Shown here: piece by piece, positions 16,288 to 22,486 of the stretch
Layout: each line of letters starts with the position of its first letter
Position numbering within the stretch: the stretch's first letter is position 1
IMG/VR virus record: IMGVR_UViG_3300050821_001016
Span: 1-22,720 of that record
Strand: one strand, 5' to 3'
Source of the DNA: a virus
Length of the DNA stretch: 22,720 nucleotides
The notes under the pieces: generated by a model
Seen by the model: only the letters and a program-made list of their open reading frames with translations
Database searches by the model: none
What the model was told of the DNA's origin: nothing
Made by a program: the position numbers and the translations under genes

Positions 16288-16826
16288 GCCGGCGCCCAAT
16301 TGTCAGGCCGGCGACGATTTTGGGCTTGGGTCCGTTTGTCGGCCCAACGGCAATTGTCTGGCGAATACCCTTTGTCGTTATCCTTGCGGTCTATGGTCCA
16401 TCCGGGGTGCGGAATTGGACCCATGTCAGCGAGAAAATCGACGTAGTTTGCCCAGCGCTCACAAACAGTGATCCCACGCTCGAAATACCATTCCCTGTCT
16501 TTCGTTCGATTTCCCGGACTGCACCTCCGGTGCATTGATCGAAAAGCGCGAAATTCCGCAGACCAATCTCTCGACGGGTGGGGTGCTCTCCCCTTGCTTT
16601 TGACCTTGGCCATGAGCGCCGAGGTAAGACAGCCACACGATTTAGATATCCCGGTTCGAAGGGATGGGCCGGATACATCACGAACGGTTCCGCAATCGCA
16701 TTGGCACAGCCACATAGCGCGACGTTGCCCCTGACCTCTCTGCCTACTCTCGCCACGAAATTCGCTGAAGCTTAATACCGTCCAGGCGCCGAACTTGCCG
16801 CCGGTCATGTCGATCATATTTCCCAT
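16284..16826 (-). CDS. HNH-type homing endonuclease, zinc-ribbon type (second, unrelated to the first)
   Basis: This 180-residue protein has an opening of the type MTGGKFGAWTVL and a zinc-binding segment (WLCQCDCG at 39-46, KSCGC at 63-67). A middle region reads FRAFRSMHRRC, then FERGITVCERW, and a C-terminal core reads TIDRKDNDKGYSPDNCRWA (144-162) followed by QAQNRR. The core matches the layout of HNH domains in which Asp takes the place of the first His. Such genes are mobile in phages and often lie beside conserved structural genes. ATG 16826 is chosen because GGAGGTGA stands 2-5 nt upstream; the longer frame to 16880 has no such site and would run across the hairpin. The stop overlaps the gp10-like start as GTGA. 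Its activity and DNA target are unknown. Confidence 0.75.
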   Translation of the reverse strand: MGNMIDMTGGKFGAWTVLSFSEFRGESRQRGQGQRRAMWLCQCDCGTVRDVSGPSLRTGISKSCGCLTSALMAKVKSKGRAPHPSRDWSAEFRAFRSMHRRCSPGNRTKDREWYFERGITVCERWANYVDFLADMGPIPHPGWTIDRKDNDKGYSPDNCRWADKRTQAQNRRRPDNWAPA

Positions 16827-16850
16827 GGTCACCTCCGTTGAGGCGCCCAT

Positions 16851-16877
16851 CCTACTATGATCGGGTACAATAGTAAG
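16851..16877 (-). promoter_or_regulatory. Hairpin with overlapping weak promoter before second endonuclease
   Basis: In the 66-nt gap after the gp4-like gene, the minus-strand arms CTTACTAT and ATAGTAGG pair over 8 positions with one G-U, around an 11-nt loop. A weak promoter-like pair overlaps it: TTGTGC (16877-16882), 17 nt, then CATAGT (16854-16859). RNA started there would lack the hairpin. The Shine-Dalgarno site is outside the stem, so any control would differ from that of the first endonuclease. The promoter boxes are poor matches. Confidence 0.4.
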
Positions 16878-16892
16878 CACAAATTTTTCCGG

Positions 16893-17645
16893 CTATCTCA
16901 CTACATTTCCTGGAGAATCTGTATAGACGTTGAATCCCACTTTCGCCCTAGATACGATTTCCGTGTCGTAAATCGCAACGGCTGGCCTTCCATTGGTCCG
17001 CTTGACACTTCCAAGAGACCTTGAAGCCATGAAGACAATCGTCTTGTCCAACTCCCCGGACCCAAAGAACGGCCATAGCTCGACGGCTAGATTGTGCCGG
17101 ATCGCAGCATTGTAACCCGGCGGCAAGGAAATCGCCGTCGTCAGAGTGGGGAACTCTTGTAGCTGAAGATAACTATCCCAATACATCGTGTATGCGATAT
17201 TAGGATAAGGCAGAATGTGGATTGTTCCGTATGGAAACGTCGGCTCGTAGAACATCACGCTCGGAAAGTTCGAGTTGATCAGGCTCGACCTGTTCGAATA
17301 CATGTTCCATTTGTCGCGCTGCACCACCTCCATATTGTAGGTGTTGCCGTTGGCGTCGGTGGTGTACGCAGACCCCGGGCCTTCGATGATATTCAGGGGG
17401 CGCGTCATATTGAAGTCAGGAGCGCCGATACCGATCAGGTACGTCGCCTTGCCCGGCGTGAGTACGGCGGACTGTTCCAGTGTCGTGTAACAGGCTTGCG
17501 GCTCGTTCGACCACACGTCCATCATGTCGTTGAGCACGTCGAGGGCGAGCTGAGCGTCCTGTGAGGCCACAGGTTCGCTCGCCCCATAGATGCCGATTTC
17601 CTGGAACGCGCGGACTATGAGATTCTGAGCCGTAGTTTCTGCCAT
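16893..17645 (-). CDS. Tail accessory factor / head-tail adaptor, P22 gp4-like
   Basis: This 250-residue protein resembles the P22 gp4 family, the first adaptor ring that joins the portal to the tail and closes the head after packaging. The typical opening is seen: ETTAQNLIVRAFQEIGIYGASEPV, then ALDVLNDMMDVWSNE, then TYLIGIGAPDFNMTRPLNII. A later YNAAIRHNLAVELWPFFG segment is also typical. It is longer than P22 gp4 (166 residues), as is common in relatives. The ATG at 17645 follows the 32-aa ORF after one base. In P22 gp10 comes next; here a second endonuclease gene stands between them. No catalytic residues are claimed. Confidence 0.88.
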   Translation of the reverse strand: MAETTAQNLIVRAFQEIGIYGASEPVASQDAQLALDVLNDMMDVWSNEPQACYTTLEQSAVLTPGKATYLIGIGAPDFNMTRPLNIIEGPGSAYTTDANGNTYNMEVVQRDKWNMYSNRSSLINSNFPSVMFYEPTFPYGTIHILPYPNIAYTMYWDSYLQLQEFPTLTTAISLPPGYNAAIRHNLAVELWPFFGSGELDKTIVFMASRSLGSVKRTNGRPAVAIYDTEIVSRAKVGFNVYTDSPGNVVR

Positions 17646-17646
17646 C

Positions 17647-17745
17647 TCACTTGGTCATTTTGGGCTTCGGCGGCTTGGCCACCTTAGTCGTTACGCCGGT
17701 CCTGTGGGCTGGCGGTTTCGCATGGGGTGGGATGTGCTTCTTCAT
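17647..17745 (-). CDS. 32-aa Lys/Pro/His-rich microprotein
   Basis: The ORF begins at ATG 17745, overlapping the upstream stop as TGATG. It ends in a TGA that is separated by one base from the ATG of the gp4-like gene. It reads MKKHIPPHAKPPAH, then a short neutral stretch, then KVAKPPKPKMTK. It fills the gap between two genes exactly and is coupled on both sides, which argues that it is translated. No Shine-Dalgarno of its own is clear, so it probably depends on reinitiation. It could be a short basic linker or accessory peptide, or simply a translational bridge to the gp4-like gene. No homologue is known to me. Confidence 0.55.
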   Translation of the reverse strand: MKKHIPPHAKPPAHRTGVTTKVAKPPKPKMTK

Positions 17746-18395
17746 CAGGCGGTCTCACGCTTGCGGTAGGCCCGCTTTTGACGGGGCTGGACGGTCGAGG
17801 AGACGGGCGGGGTAGCAGTGGCCGCCTCATCGTCGAGATCGGCTTCAGGGAGCGGATCTGGGGCCTCCTGCGCCGCCTTCAGACGCGCGTTCTCCGCCTT
17901 CTCCGCCCGAAGCATCTCCATCATCTCGGACATGGCGGCGTTCATAGCCGACATCTGATTCTGGAGGTTTTCGGTTTCTGTGGCCGCAGGGATGGGCACA
18001 GGCGCATCGATAGCGTTCGGGAAATGCGATGCCGGCGCCTCCAAATCCGCCGGATCAGCCTCGGGATCTTCCGCCGCCGACCGGATCAGTTGGTCGCCGC
18101 GCCACATGGGGTACTTGACCGGCTTGTACTCGTCGGGCGGCGCATCGGAGTGAGCGCGAACCCATGCGGCTGGGTCGACCTTGCCGGCGCGCTCGTAGCC
18201 CTGCGCCCTGTAGTATTCCTCCTCCGCCTCGTTCTTTACCGTGACCGGCGGCATCAGGAGCGGCGTACCGCGGTAGTCGCGCCGAATCACCTCGCCGTTG
18301 CCGTTGTAAATCTCGGTTCCGGGAATGGGGATAGACTTCGACGGCTGGAAATTGGGGTGGGCGAGAGTCATGGGGTAGTCGGAATATTCGGTCAT
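17745..18395 (-). CDS. Coiled-coil protein of unknown function
   Basis: This 216-residue protein has no recognised family. It has a Pro-rich N-terminal half with short motifs (PNFQPSKSIPIPG, YNGNGEVIRRDYRG, PMWRGDQLIRS) and an acidic Pro/Ala linker. A Met- and Glu-rich stretch at about 138-176 is likely to form a coiled coil, and the basic C-terminus ends in RQKRAYRKRETA. The ATG overlaps the glycosyltransferase stop as ATGA, and its own stop overlaps the next 32-aa ORF as TGATG. The basic tail could bind nucleic acid or an acidic partner, and the coiled coil suggests oligomerisation. A structural or assembly role near the head-to-tail joint is inferred only from its place before the gp4-like gene. 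Confidence 0.75.
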   Translation of the reverse strand: MTEYSDYPMTLAHPNFQPSKSIPIPGTEIYNGNGEVIRRDYRGTPLLMPPVTVKNEAEEEYYRAQGYERAGKVDPAAWVRAHSDAPPDEYKPVKYPMWRGDQLIRSAAEDPEADPADLEAPASHFPNAIDAPVPIPAATETENLQNQMSAMNAAMSEMMEMLRAEKAENARLKAAQEAPDPLPEADLDDEAATATPPVSSTVQPRQKRAYRKRETA

Positions 18396-19111
18396 GCGGC
18401 ACTCCTAGCTTGTTCGGCCGCTGCTCGTGCCGCAGCCTTCTCCTTAAACACCTGAATCGAGTCGCCCATATTCGCGGCCCATCGCCTCGTTCCACGGTGG
18501 AAGAAATTTATATTCGGGTCGATCCAGACGGGAATATCCGCAGCGCGACAGGCGTTGCAGAAGGCATAATCCTCGCCCCAATAGTTCCCATCAACTCCTA
18601 CGCCAGAGTTGAAGATGGCGCGGCGCTCGTAAGTGATCCCATCAGCCTCGGTCTCCCTGTATGGCGGCGACGCATCGTACAGCCGCTCCAGCACCTCCCG
18701 CTTGATCCGCATGAAGCCGGTCGGGGCTAGCACAGCTCGGAAGAGGCCATTCTCTTCCACCAGATGATCGCCATCCGCCTCAAGCGAGCACGGGAAGGAC
18801 AGTTCCTCCATCTTGTGGGGGTAGACGCCTGCGATCACGGGCTCGGGGCGGTTGATGAACTCCAGCACCTTCTCGGCCGGCCACCCGATGTCATCGTCGA
18901 GGAAGAACAGGTCGGTCCCATCCGTCTTCAGGAACTCGCACGCAGCGGACGAACGGGCCTTGGCGATGAAGGGATCGCCCGGCCGGTTCGACCACTCGTG
19001 CGAGATGCCGTGCTCGATCAGCAGCTTTTCCGTGCGGAGGGCGGACATAAGGTACTCAAGCGTGACCCAATGGGACAGCGCTGGTGTGCTGAACCTGCAA
19101 AATGGCTTCAT
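18392..19111 (-). CDS. Family 2-like glycosyltransferase
   Basis: This 239-residue protein resembles GT-A fold transferases, which move a sugar from a nucleotide sugar to an acceptor. The pattern includes ARSSAACEFL at 52-61, the acidic metal/nucleotide motif LFFLDDDIGW at 68-77, a VIAGVYPHK segment at 92-100, and the acceptor-side GEDYAFCNACRAADIPVWIDPNI region at 179-201 followed by FHRG. No membrane anchor is present, so it should act in the cytoplasm. The acceptor could be host surface precursors, DNA bases or virion proteins; the sequence does not say which. ATG 19111 is used, but its ribosome site is weak and M22 is possible. Its stop overlaps the next gene as ATGA, giving translational coupling. 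The position in the head gene block after a structured gap suggests a later addition to the operon. Confidence 0.82.
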   Translation of the reverse strand: MKPFCRFSTPALSHWVTLEYLMSALRTEKLLIEHGISHEWSNRPGDPFIAKARSSAACEFLKTDGTDLFFLDDDIGWPAEKVLEFINRPEPVIAGVYPHKMEELSFPCSLEADGDHLVEENGLFRAVLAPTGFMRIKREVLERLYDASPPYRETEADGITYERRAIFNSGVGVDGNYWGEDYAFCNACRAADIPVWIDPNINFFHRGTRRWAANMGDSIQVFKEKAAARAAAEQARSAA

Positions 19112-19148
19112 GCCGTCAGCCTACCATACGTCGTCTGGCGGGCAAGGG

Positions 19149-19225
19149 TGCTGTGGGCCGAACGGAGTTTCACCGCATCAAGCAGGGACCGGACCTTGCA
19201 TGCCGTCTCAGGCGCACCCACAGCA
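19149..19225 (-). other. Structured intergenic element ahead of the glycosyltransferase gene
   Basis: The 125-nt gap 19112-19236, the longest in the window, holds a perfect 9-bp inverted repeat (TGCTGTGGG and CCCACAGCA, 59 nt apart). Nested inside is a second stem (GCATGCAAG with CTTGATGC on the minus strand, one bulged base). No U-run and no convincing promoter are seen. An 18-codon ATG frame starting at 19225 has no ribosome site. It may be a leader structure or the scar of an insertion; function is unknown. Confidence 0.5.
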
Positions 19226-19236
19226 TTTGTCTTGTA

Positions 19237-20298
19237 TTACGGCCCGGCGATCAAACCAAGCGCCACGAGCGCCGCGTGGTCCGCGACACCGCCGCCAACC
19301 TGGACGTTGTAGGCGTTGGACGAACCCGCAGCAGCCGAGGCGGCCGGGAACGAGGCGATGGTGTAGACCTCGGACGGCGGGGTGATCGCAGCCGCCGTGT
19401 TGTTCACGTAGTTCAGCGCCAGAGTGTTGGCCGCCGAGACGCGCGCACCGCCGAGACCAAGCCCAGCAGTGACCGTGGGCTTGTTGACCACGACCTGAGA
19501 GTTCACCGGCAGACCAGTCACGGTGAAGGTCTGCTCCGCCGTGGTGTTGGCCGCGACCGAGACGGGGGTCAGGGTCACTTGCAGGGTCCGCATCACCGAA
19601 GCGATCGACAGGTCGGTGGCGGCGAAGAAGACGTAGCTCTCGCCGGCAGTCGGGGTGATCGTGGCGGCGGTGAAGTTGGCGAACGTGATGCCCACCACGC
19701 CGGCCGAAATCATCGTCGCGTCGACAATGCCAAGGCCCGTCTGAGCGGTCGGCTTGTTGACGATGACCGGCGCATTGGCCGCCAGACCGCCCACGTTGAA
19801 CGTCTGGAGCGACATGGTGTTCGGCGCAACCGCGGCCGGCGTCAGGGTGGCGGTGATGCACATGGCCGCCGGGATGACGTTGAACAGGTAGGTTTGCGCG
19901 GCGGTCGGGGTGACGGTCGCAGCGGTGTCGTTGGCATAGGTGATCGCAACCGAGTTGGTTGCCGACACCCGCGCGCCGACCACCGCGATACCCGCATCCA
20001 CGCCCGGCTTGGTCACCGCGACGATCGAACCGGTCGCCGCGCCTGTGACGGTGAACGCCTGCTCGTTGGTCGTGTTCGGCGCCACAGAGGCGGCGGTCAC
20101 GGTGACCGAGTATTCGGTGACAGTGCCGGCAATGCCGGTAACCGAACCTTGGCTGGCCGGCTGGGCGACAGGGGTGGCGCCGAAGAAGCCGATCGGACCA
20201 GCGTTGGGGCCGCCGGGACGAATGCCGGACGGATCATCAGCGCCGACCTGAGTGAAGGGGTCGTTGATCGGGTTTACGACAGCAGTGACGACGGGCAT
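19237..20298 (-). CDS. Repeat-containing head fibre or decoration-type structural protein
   Basis: This 353-residue protein is rich in Ala, Val and Thr and almost free of charge clusters. An N-terminal segment (GPIGFFGATPVAQP, 34-47) is of a kind shared by phage head fibre and decoration proteins. Three degenerate repeats of about 88 residues follow (about 62-142, 148-226 and 237-318), each reading roughly TLTP.SVAPNTT..QTFTVTG, then VNKP, then GLGIV.ARVSA, then ITY.N.TAA.ITPTA. They look like beta-sandwich modules. A C-terminal tail with a short helix (DHAALVALGLI) ends the protein. The start ATG 20298 has a strong GGAG 8 nt upstream. The position just after coat suits an exposed head protein. 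The exact role is inferred, and a tail location is not excluded. Confidence 0.75.
   Translation of the reverse strand: MPVVTAVVNPINDPFTQVGADDPSGIRPGGPNAGPIGFFGATPVAQPASQGSVTGIAGTVTEYSVTVTAASVAPNTTNEQAFTVTGAATGSIVAVTKPGVDAGIAVVGARVSATNSVAITYANDTAATVTPTAAQTYLFNVIPAAMCITATLTPAAVAPNTMSLQTFNVGGLAANAPVIVNKPTAQTGLGIVDATMISAGVVGITFANFTAATITPTAGESYVFFAATDLSIASVMRTLQVTLTPVSVAANTTAEQTFTVTGLPVNSQVVVNKPTVTAGLGLGGARVSAANTLALNYVNNTAAAITPPSEVYTIASFPAASAAAGSSNAYNVQVGGGVADHAALVALGLIAGP
19345..20115 (-). repeat. Three in-frame ~88-codon repeats
   Basis: The repeats are visible at protein level: PNTT..Q.F.V.G recurs at about residues 74, 159 and 250, TKP/NKP at about 97, 182 and 273, and ATVTPTA/ATITPTA/AAITPP at about 127, 212 and 303. 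Spacing is about 85-91 residues. They are diverged at nucleotide level, so they are old duplications rather than a recent expansion. Confidence 0.8.
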
Positions 20299-20310
20299 TC
20301 GAGAGTCTCC

Positions 20311-20637
20311 TTAGCCGGTAAGCGCCCAACCCTTCAGCCGCTCGGCTGGGGCTGGCAACACAGTGGGATTGGCCCAATCATGGATTCGGCCGGACTTGAT
20401 GGCGATGCGAGTCGCCGCGCAGAACTGATCGGCCGCATCCTGACGCATCCTCGGGCCGATGGGGATCTGGCCCAATTCCTTGTCGAGGACGAACACCTGA
20501 TACAGCTTTTGCTGCATCGGGTTCTTCCACCCATCGGGCATCGGAGCCTTCCGGCCCCATGGGTTGATGGGGCGGAAGGGGACGTCCGAACCGGGGAAGA
20601 ATTTGTCGCCGACGCTGTTACGGGAGGAGGCTACCAT
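20311..20637 (-). CDS. Small virion-region protein, function unknown
   Basis: This 108-residue protein is not matched to a named family. It has a Pro- and Trp-containing N-terminus (FRPINPWGRK) and a predicted helical centre (QQKLYQVFVLDKEL). A segment reading DAADQFCAATRIAIKSGRIHDWANP has the feel of small proteins found in head regions of podoviruses; that impression is not a domain call. The ATG at 20637 lies inside the end of the endonuclease gene, and AGGGG 9 nt upstream serves as its ribosome site. It is followed after 12 nt by the repeat-containing structural gene, so both probably derive from the coat operon that the endonuclease entered. No signal peptide or membrane segment is visible. 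Confidence 0.75.
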   Translation of the reverse strand: MVASSRNSVGDKFFPGSDVPFRPINPWGRKAPMPDGWKNPMQQKLYQVFVLDKELGQIPIGPRMRQDAADQFCAATRIAIKSGRIHDWANPTVLPAPAERLKGWALTG

Positions 20638-21175
20638 GGGGAGTGTCCCCTGCGATGTAGGCTAGGATACCCGGAAGGCCGATCGTATCGACAATGGCCT
20701 CGAACGAACCAAGTCTGGTGTTGCAGGCATGGCATAAAAGCCCTCGAACGCGTCCTGTCTTGTGACAGTGATCCACGTACCAGTGACGAGTCTGCCGCTT
20801 GCTCCCCGGATTGTCGCGGCCATTTTCCGCCACTCCGCATAGCTTGCAGCGGTCGCCTTGCGCAGTTCGCATCGCCTCGTAGTCCTCTTCGGAGAGGCCA
20901 TACGTCGATTTGAGATTGGATCGGCGAATAATCTTCACCATTTTTTCCGGATTGTTTTTCGCCCATACGATGGCTCGCGCGGCTGTCTTGGCTCTGATGC
21001 TCGGATTCGAATGGTACTGCCGCTTGGTTTCGGCGGCGCCGCACACTTTGCAGCAATACTTCACGTACACGCCCAAGCCGTCGCGACTTTTCTGAGTGTG
21101 AAATTCCGAAACCGGCTTCACCTCGTGGCATAGGCGACATTCCTTCATGCCGTTCCGCACAGACGACATCCGCAT
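20618..21175 (-). CDS. Endonuclease VII-type HNH homing endonuclease (free-standing)
   Basis: This 185-residue nuclease has an N-terminal zinc ribbon (MKECRLC at 10-16 paired with CCKVC at 41-45) and a C-terminal recombination endonuclease VII domain. The domain shows C110/C113 and C148/C151 as zinc ligands, and the catalytic stretch VDHCHKTGRVRGLLCHACN at 134-152 with D135, H136 and H138. Such proteins cut DNA, and as free-standing phage genes they usually act as homing endonucleases that spread themselves. The gene lies between coat and a small virion-type gene, not in a recombination module, which favours homing over T4 gp49-like junction resolution. ATG 21175 is chosen because GGAG precedes it by 5 nt; M10 (MKECRLC), where the recognisable ribbon starts, is an alternative. 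The 3' end overlaps the next gene by 20 nt. Its expression is probably controlled by the promoter and hairpin immediately upstream. Confidence 0.88.
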   Translation of the reverse strand: MRMSSVRNGMKECRLCHEVKPVSEFHTQKSRDGLGVYVKYCCKVCGAAETKRQYHSNPSIRAKTAARAIVWAKNNPEKMVKIIRRSNLKSTYGLSEEDYEAMRTAQGDRCKLCGVAENGRDNPGSKRQTRHWYVDHCHKTGRVRGLLCHACNTRLGSFEAIVDTIGLPGILAYIAGDTPHGSLLP

Positions 21176-21178
21176 TTG

Positions 21179-21204
21179 TTCTCCAGTCCGAATTGACTGG
21201 AGAA
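21179..21204 (-). promoter_or_regulatory. Hairpin sequestering the endonuclease ribosome site
   Basis: The arms TTCTCCAGTC and GACTGGAGAA form a perfect 10-bp stem around the 6-nt loop AATTCG. The 3' arm contains the only good Shine-Dalgarno sequence (GGAG, 5 nt before the ATG at 21175). RNA reading through from the coat gene would therefore hide the ribosome site. RNA starting at the promoter just upstream (about 21198) would lack most of the 5' arm and leave GGAG free. No U-run follows, so it is not a terminator. Confidence 0.7.
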
Positions 21205-21233
21205 TTTCTACGATGATTTGTCGTGAGTGTCAA
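21205..21233 (-). promoter_or_regulatory. Sigma70-type promoter for the endonuclease VII-like gene
   Basis: On the minus strand a perfect -35 box TTGACA (21228-21233) is followed after exactly 17 nt by TAGAAA (21205-21210), matching the -10 consensus at 4 of 6 positions. It sits in the 73-nt gap between the coat gene and the endonuclease. A start 7 nt after the -10 box would fall on an A at about 21198, inside the 5' arm of the downstream hairpin. This is a prediction from sequence only. Confidence 0.6.
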
Positions 21234-21248
21234 AGTTTCCATCTTCAA

Positions 21249-22439
21249 CTAATTCGTAAGTCTAACGCCAAGGTCATCATAGAATTGGGCGGACCCCCAG
21301 AGAACATCCGAGCGGCAGGGGAACAAATCCGAGTTGATATCGTATGCTCGAATGATCCTTAGAGAAATACCCTTCCACATTTCTCTAGCTCTAAAGTCTA
21401 CGCCCTCTGGAAGTTCCATCGGCACTGTCACCAGCCCAATCGCATCCCGCGTGAACCCGAAGTTGTTGAAGTAGCTCGTACCCTTGGTCGGCGTGGTCAC
21501 AGCCGACACCGACGCGAGGTTGGCGGGCGACACATCGGTGTTCTGATAGGCGCCGGTCAGGTTGATCGCGGGGAAGATCGGCAGGGTGGCATTGCCGCCG
21601 CTGTCCGAGTTCACCGGGGCGGTGATGAGGAAGTTCTTCAGCGAGCCGGTCGACGTGCGGTTCTGCGCGTTGACTTGGTGGACGCCCGCGAACGACACGA
21701 CGTCGCCCACGTTGAAGAGGTTGGTCACCGAAGCGGTCCAGCCGTTGGTGATGATGCTGGAGCCGGTCTGATTGGCGCCGTTGACGACACCCGCACCGGC
21801 GAAGTTGCCCCACAGGTGGGCCTGCGTGTTCTGATCCTCGTAGATCGAGAAGTTGGCGATGTTGGCGAGGAAGCCCTTCAGCGCGGGTTCGGCGACCGAC
21901 TTCACGTACAGGGTGATGAGCCCGCCCGCGAGCGACCAGTAGGCCGCCGGGTTGAGGATCAGGACGCGGCCCTCCTGCGGCGCGGAGAGTTCGTCGAGGC
22001 GCTGACCGACAGCGGCGAGCGAGGAGAAGGACGACGGCACGGTGCCGGCAGCGCCCACGAGGTTGGAGAAGCTGAAGATGTTCGACAGCACGCCGTAATC
22101 GATCGTGTTGGCGATCGCAGCCGCGCCGGGCTTGAGGTAGCGTTCACTGAACTCCTCGATGGTGAGGGTCAGGTCGGCGCTGGAGAATTGGAAGTCGACG
22201 TGGTTCTGATTGGAGATGGTCAGCGAAGTCGACGGCTCGCTGATGTTCTGAAGTTGCAGGCCGGGACCGGATGCGACGATGAAGCGGTTCGGCTTGCGGA
22301 CGGTAATCGAGTTACCGATCTTGACGAACTGGTTCTCGAACTGCCGATTGACCTTGCCGGCTGCGACAAGGTTGTTTTCCAGGATCACCAGGGTTTCCTT
22401 GGTGACCACGGACGGCTGGAGAAGGGCTTCGGTCGTCAT
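21249..22439 (-). CDS. Major capsid protein, P22 coat (gp5) family
   Basis: This 396-residue protein builds the icosahedral shell of the head. It resembles the P22 coat family (HK97 fold; P22 gp5 is 430 residues). Supporting features are the N-terminal ALLQPSVVTKETLVILENNL segment, the mid-protein VRKPNRF and QNHVDFQFSSADLTLTIEEF segments, and the C-terminal YDINSDLFPCRSDVLWG, which corresponds to the end region of the family. The start is ATG at 22439, with an AGGA ribosome site 9 nt upstream. It follows the scaffold-like gene, the standard P22 order. Residues ~225-320, rich in Gly, Ser, Thr and Asn, are where P22-type coats carry their insertion domain; that equivalence is inferred. The gene ends in TAG, followed by a 73-nt gap holding the promoter and hairpin of the next gene. 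Confidence 0.92.
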   Translation of the reverse strand: MTTEALLQPSVVTKETLVILENNLVAAGKVNRQFENQFVKIGNSITVRKPNRFIVASGPGLQLQNISEPSTSLTISNQNHVDFQFSSADLTLTIEEFSERYLKPGAAAIANTIDYGVLSNIFSFSNLVGAAGTVPSSFSSLAAVGQRLDELSAPQEGRVLILNPAAYWSLAGGLITLYVKSVAEPALKGFLANIANFSIYEDQNTQAHLWGNFAGAGVVNGANQTGSSIITNGWTASVTNLFNVGDVVSFAGVHQVNAQNRTSTGSLKNFLITAPVNSDSGGNATLPIFPAINLTGAYQNTDVSPANLASVSAVTTPTKGTSYFNNFGFTRDAIGLVTVPMELPEGVDFRAREMWKGISLRIIRAYDINSDLFPCRSDVLWGSAQFYDDLGVRLTN

Positions 22440-22459
22440 AGATCAGGGTCCTTTTGGGG

Positions 22460-22485
22460 GAGGCCCTGACCTAGATCAGAGCCTC
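22460..22485 (-). other. 10-bp hairpin between scaffold-like gene and coat gene
   Basis: On the transcribed strand the arms GAGGCTCTGA and TCAGGGCCTC pair over 10 positions with one G-U, around the 6-nt loop TCTAGG. The structure begins 1 nt after the upstream stop codon and ends about 20 nt before the coat start. No U-run follows (the next bases are CCCCAAAAGG), so it is not a standard intrinsic terminator. A role in mRNA end stability or processing ahead of the very highly expressed coat gene is inference. Confidence 0.6.
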
Positions 22486-22486
22486 G

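Noticed and set aside
17727-18455. 242-codon plus-strand frame
   Set aside because: It is antisense to the 216-aa gene, with Arg/Leu/Val-rich low-information sequence and no coupled neighbours.
19112-19150. Promoter for the glycosyltransferase
   Set aside because: TTGCCC with TAGGCT at 16 nt matches the consensus poorly, and nothing better is seen in the gap.
19102-20913. 603-codon open frame on the plus strand
   Set aside because: It lies antisense to the glycosyltransferase start, the repeat gene, the 108-aa gene and part of the endonuclease. Its product is Arg/Gly/Asp/His-rich without domain-like structure, typical of a shadow frame in GC-rich coding DNA.
21179-21204. Intrinsic terminator after the coat gene
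   Set aside because: The stem is strong but is followed by CAAATG rather than a U-run, and it contains the next gene's ribosome site.
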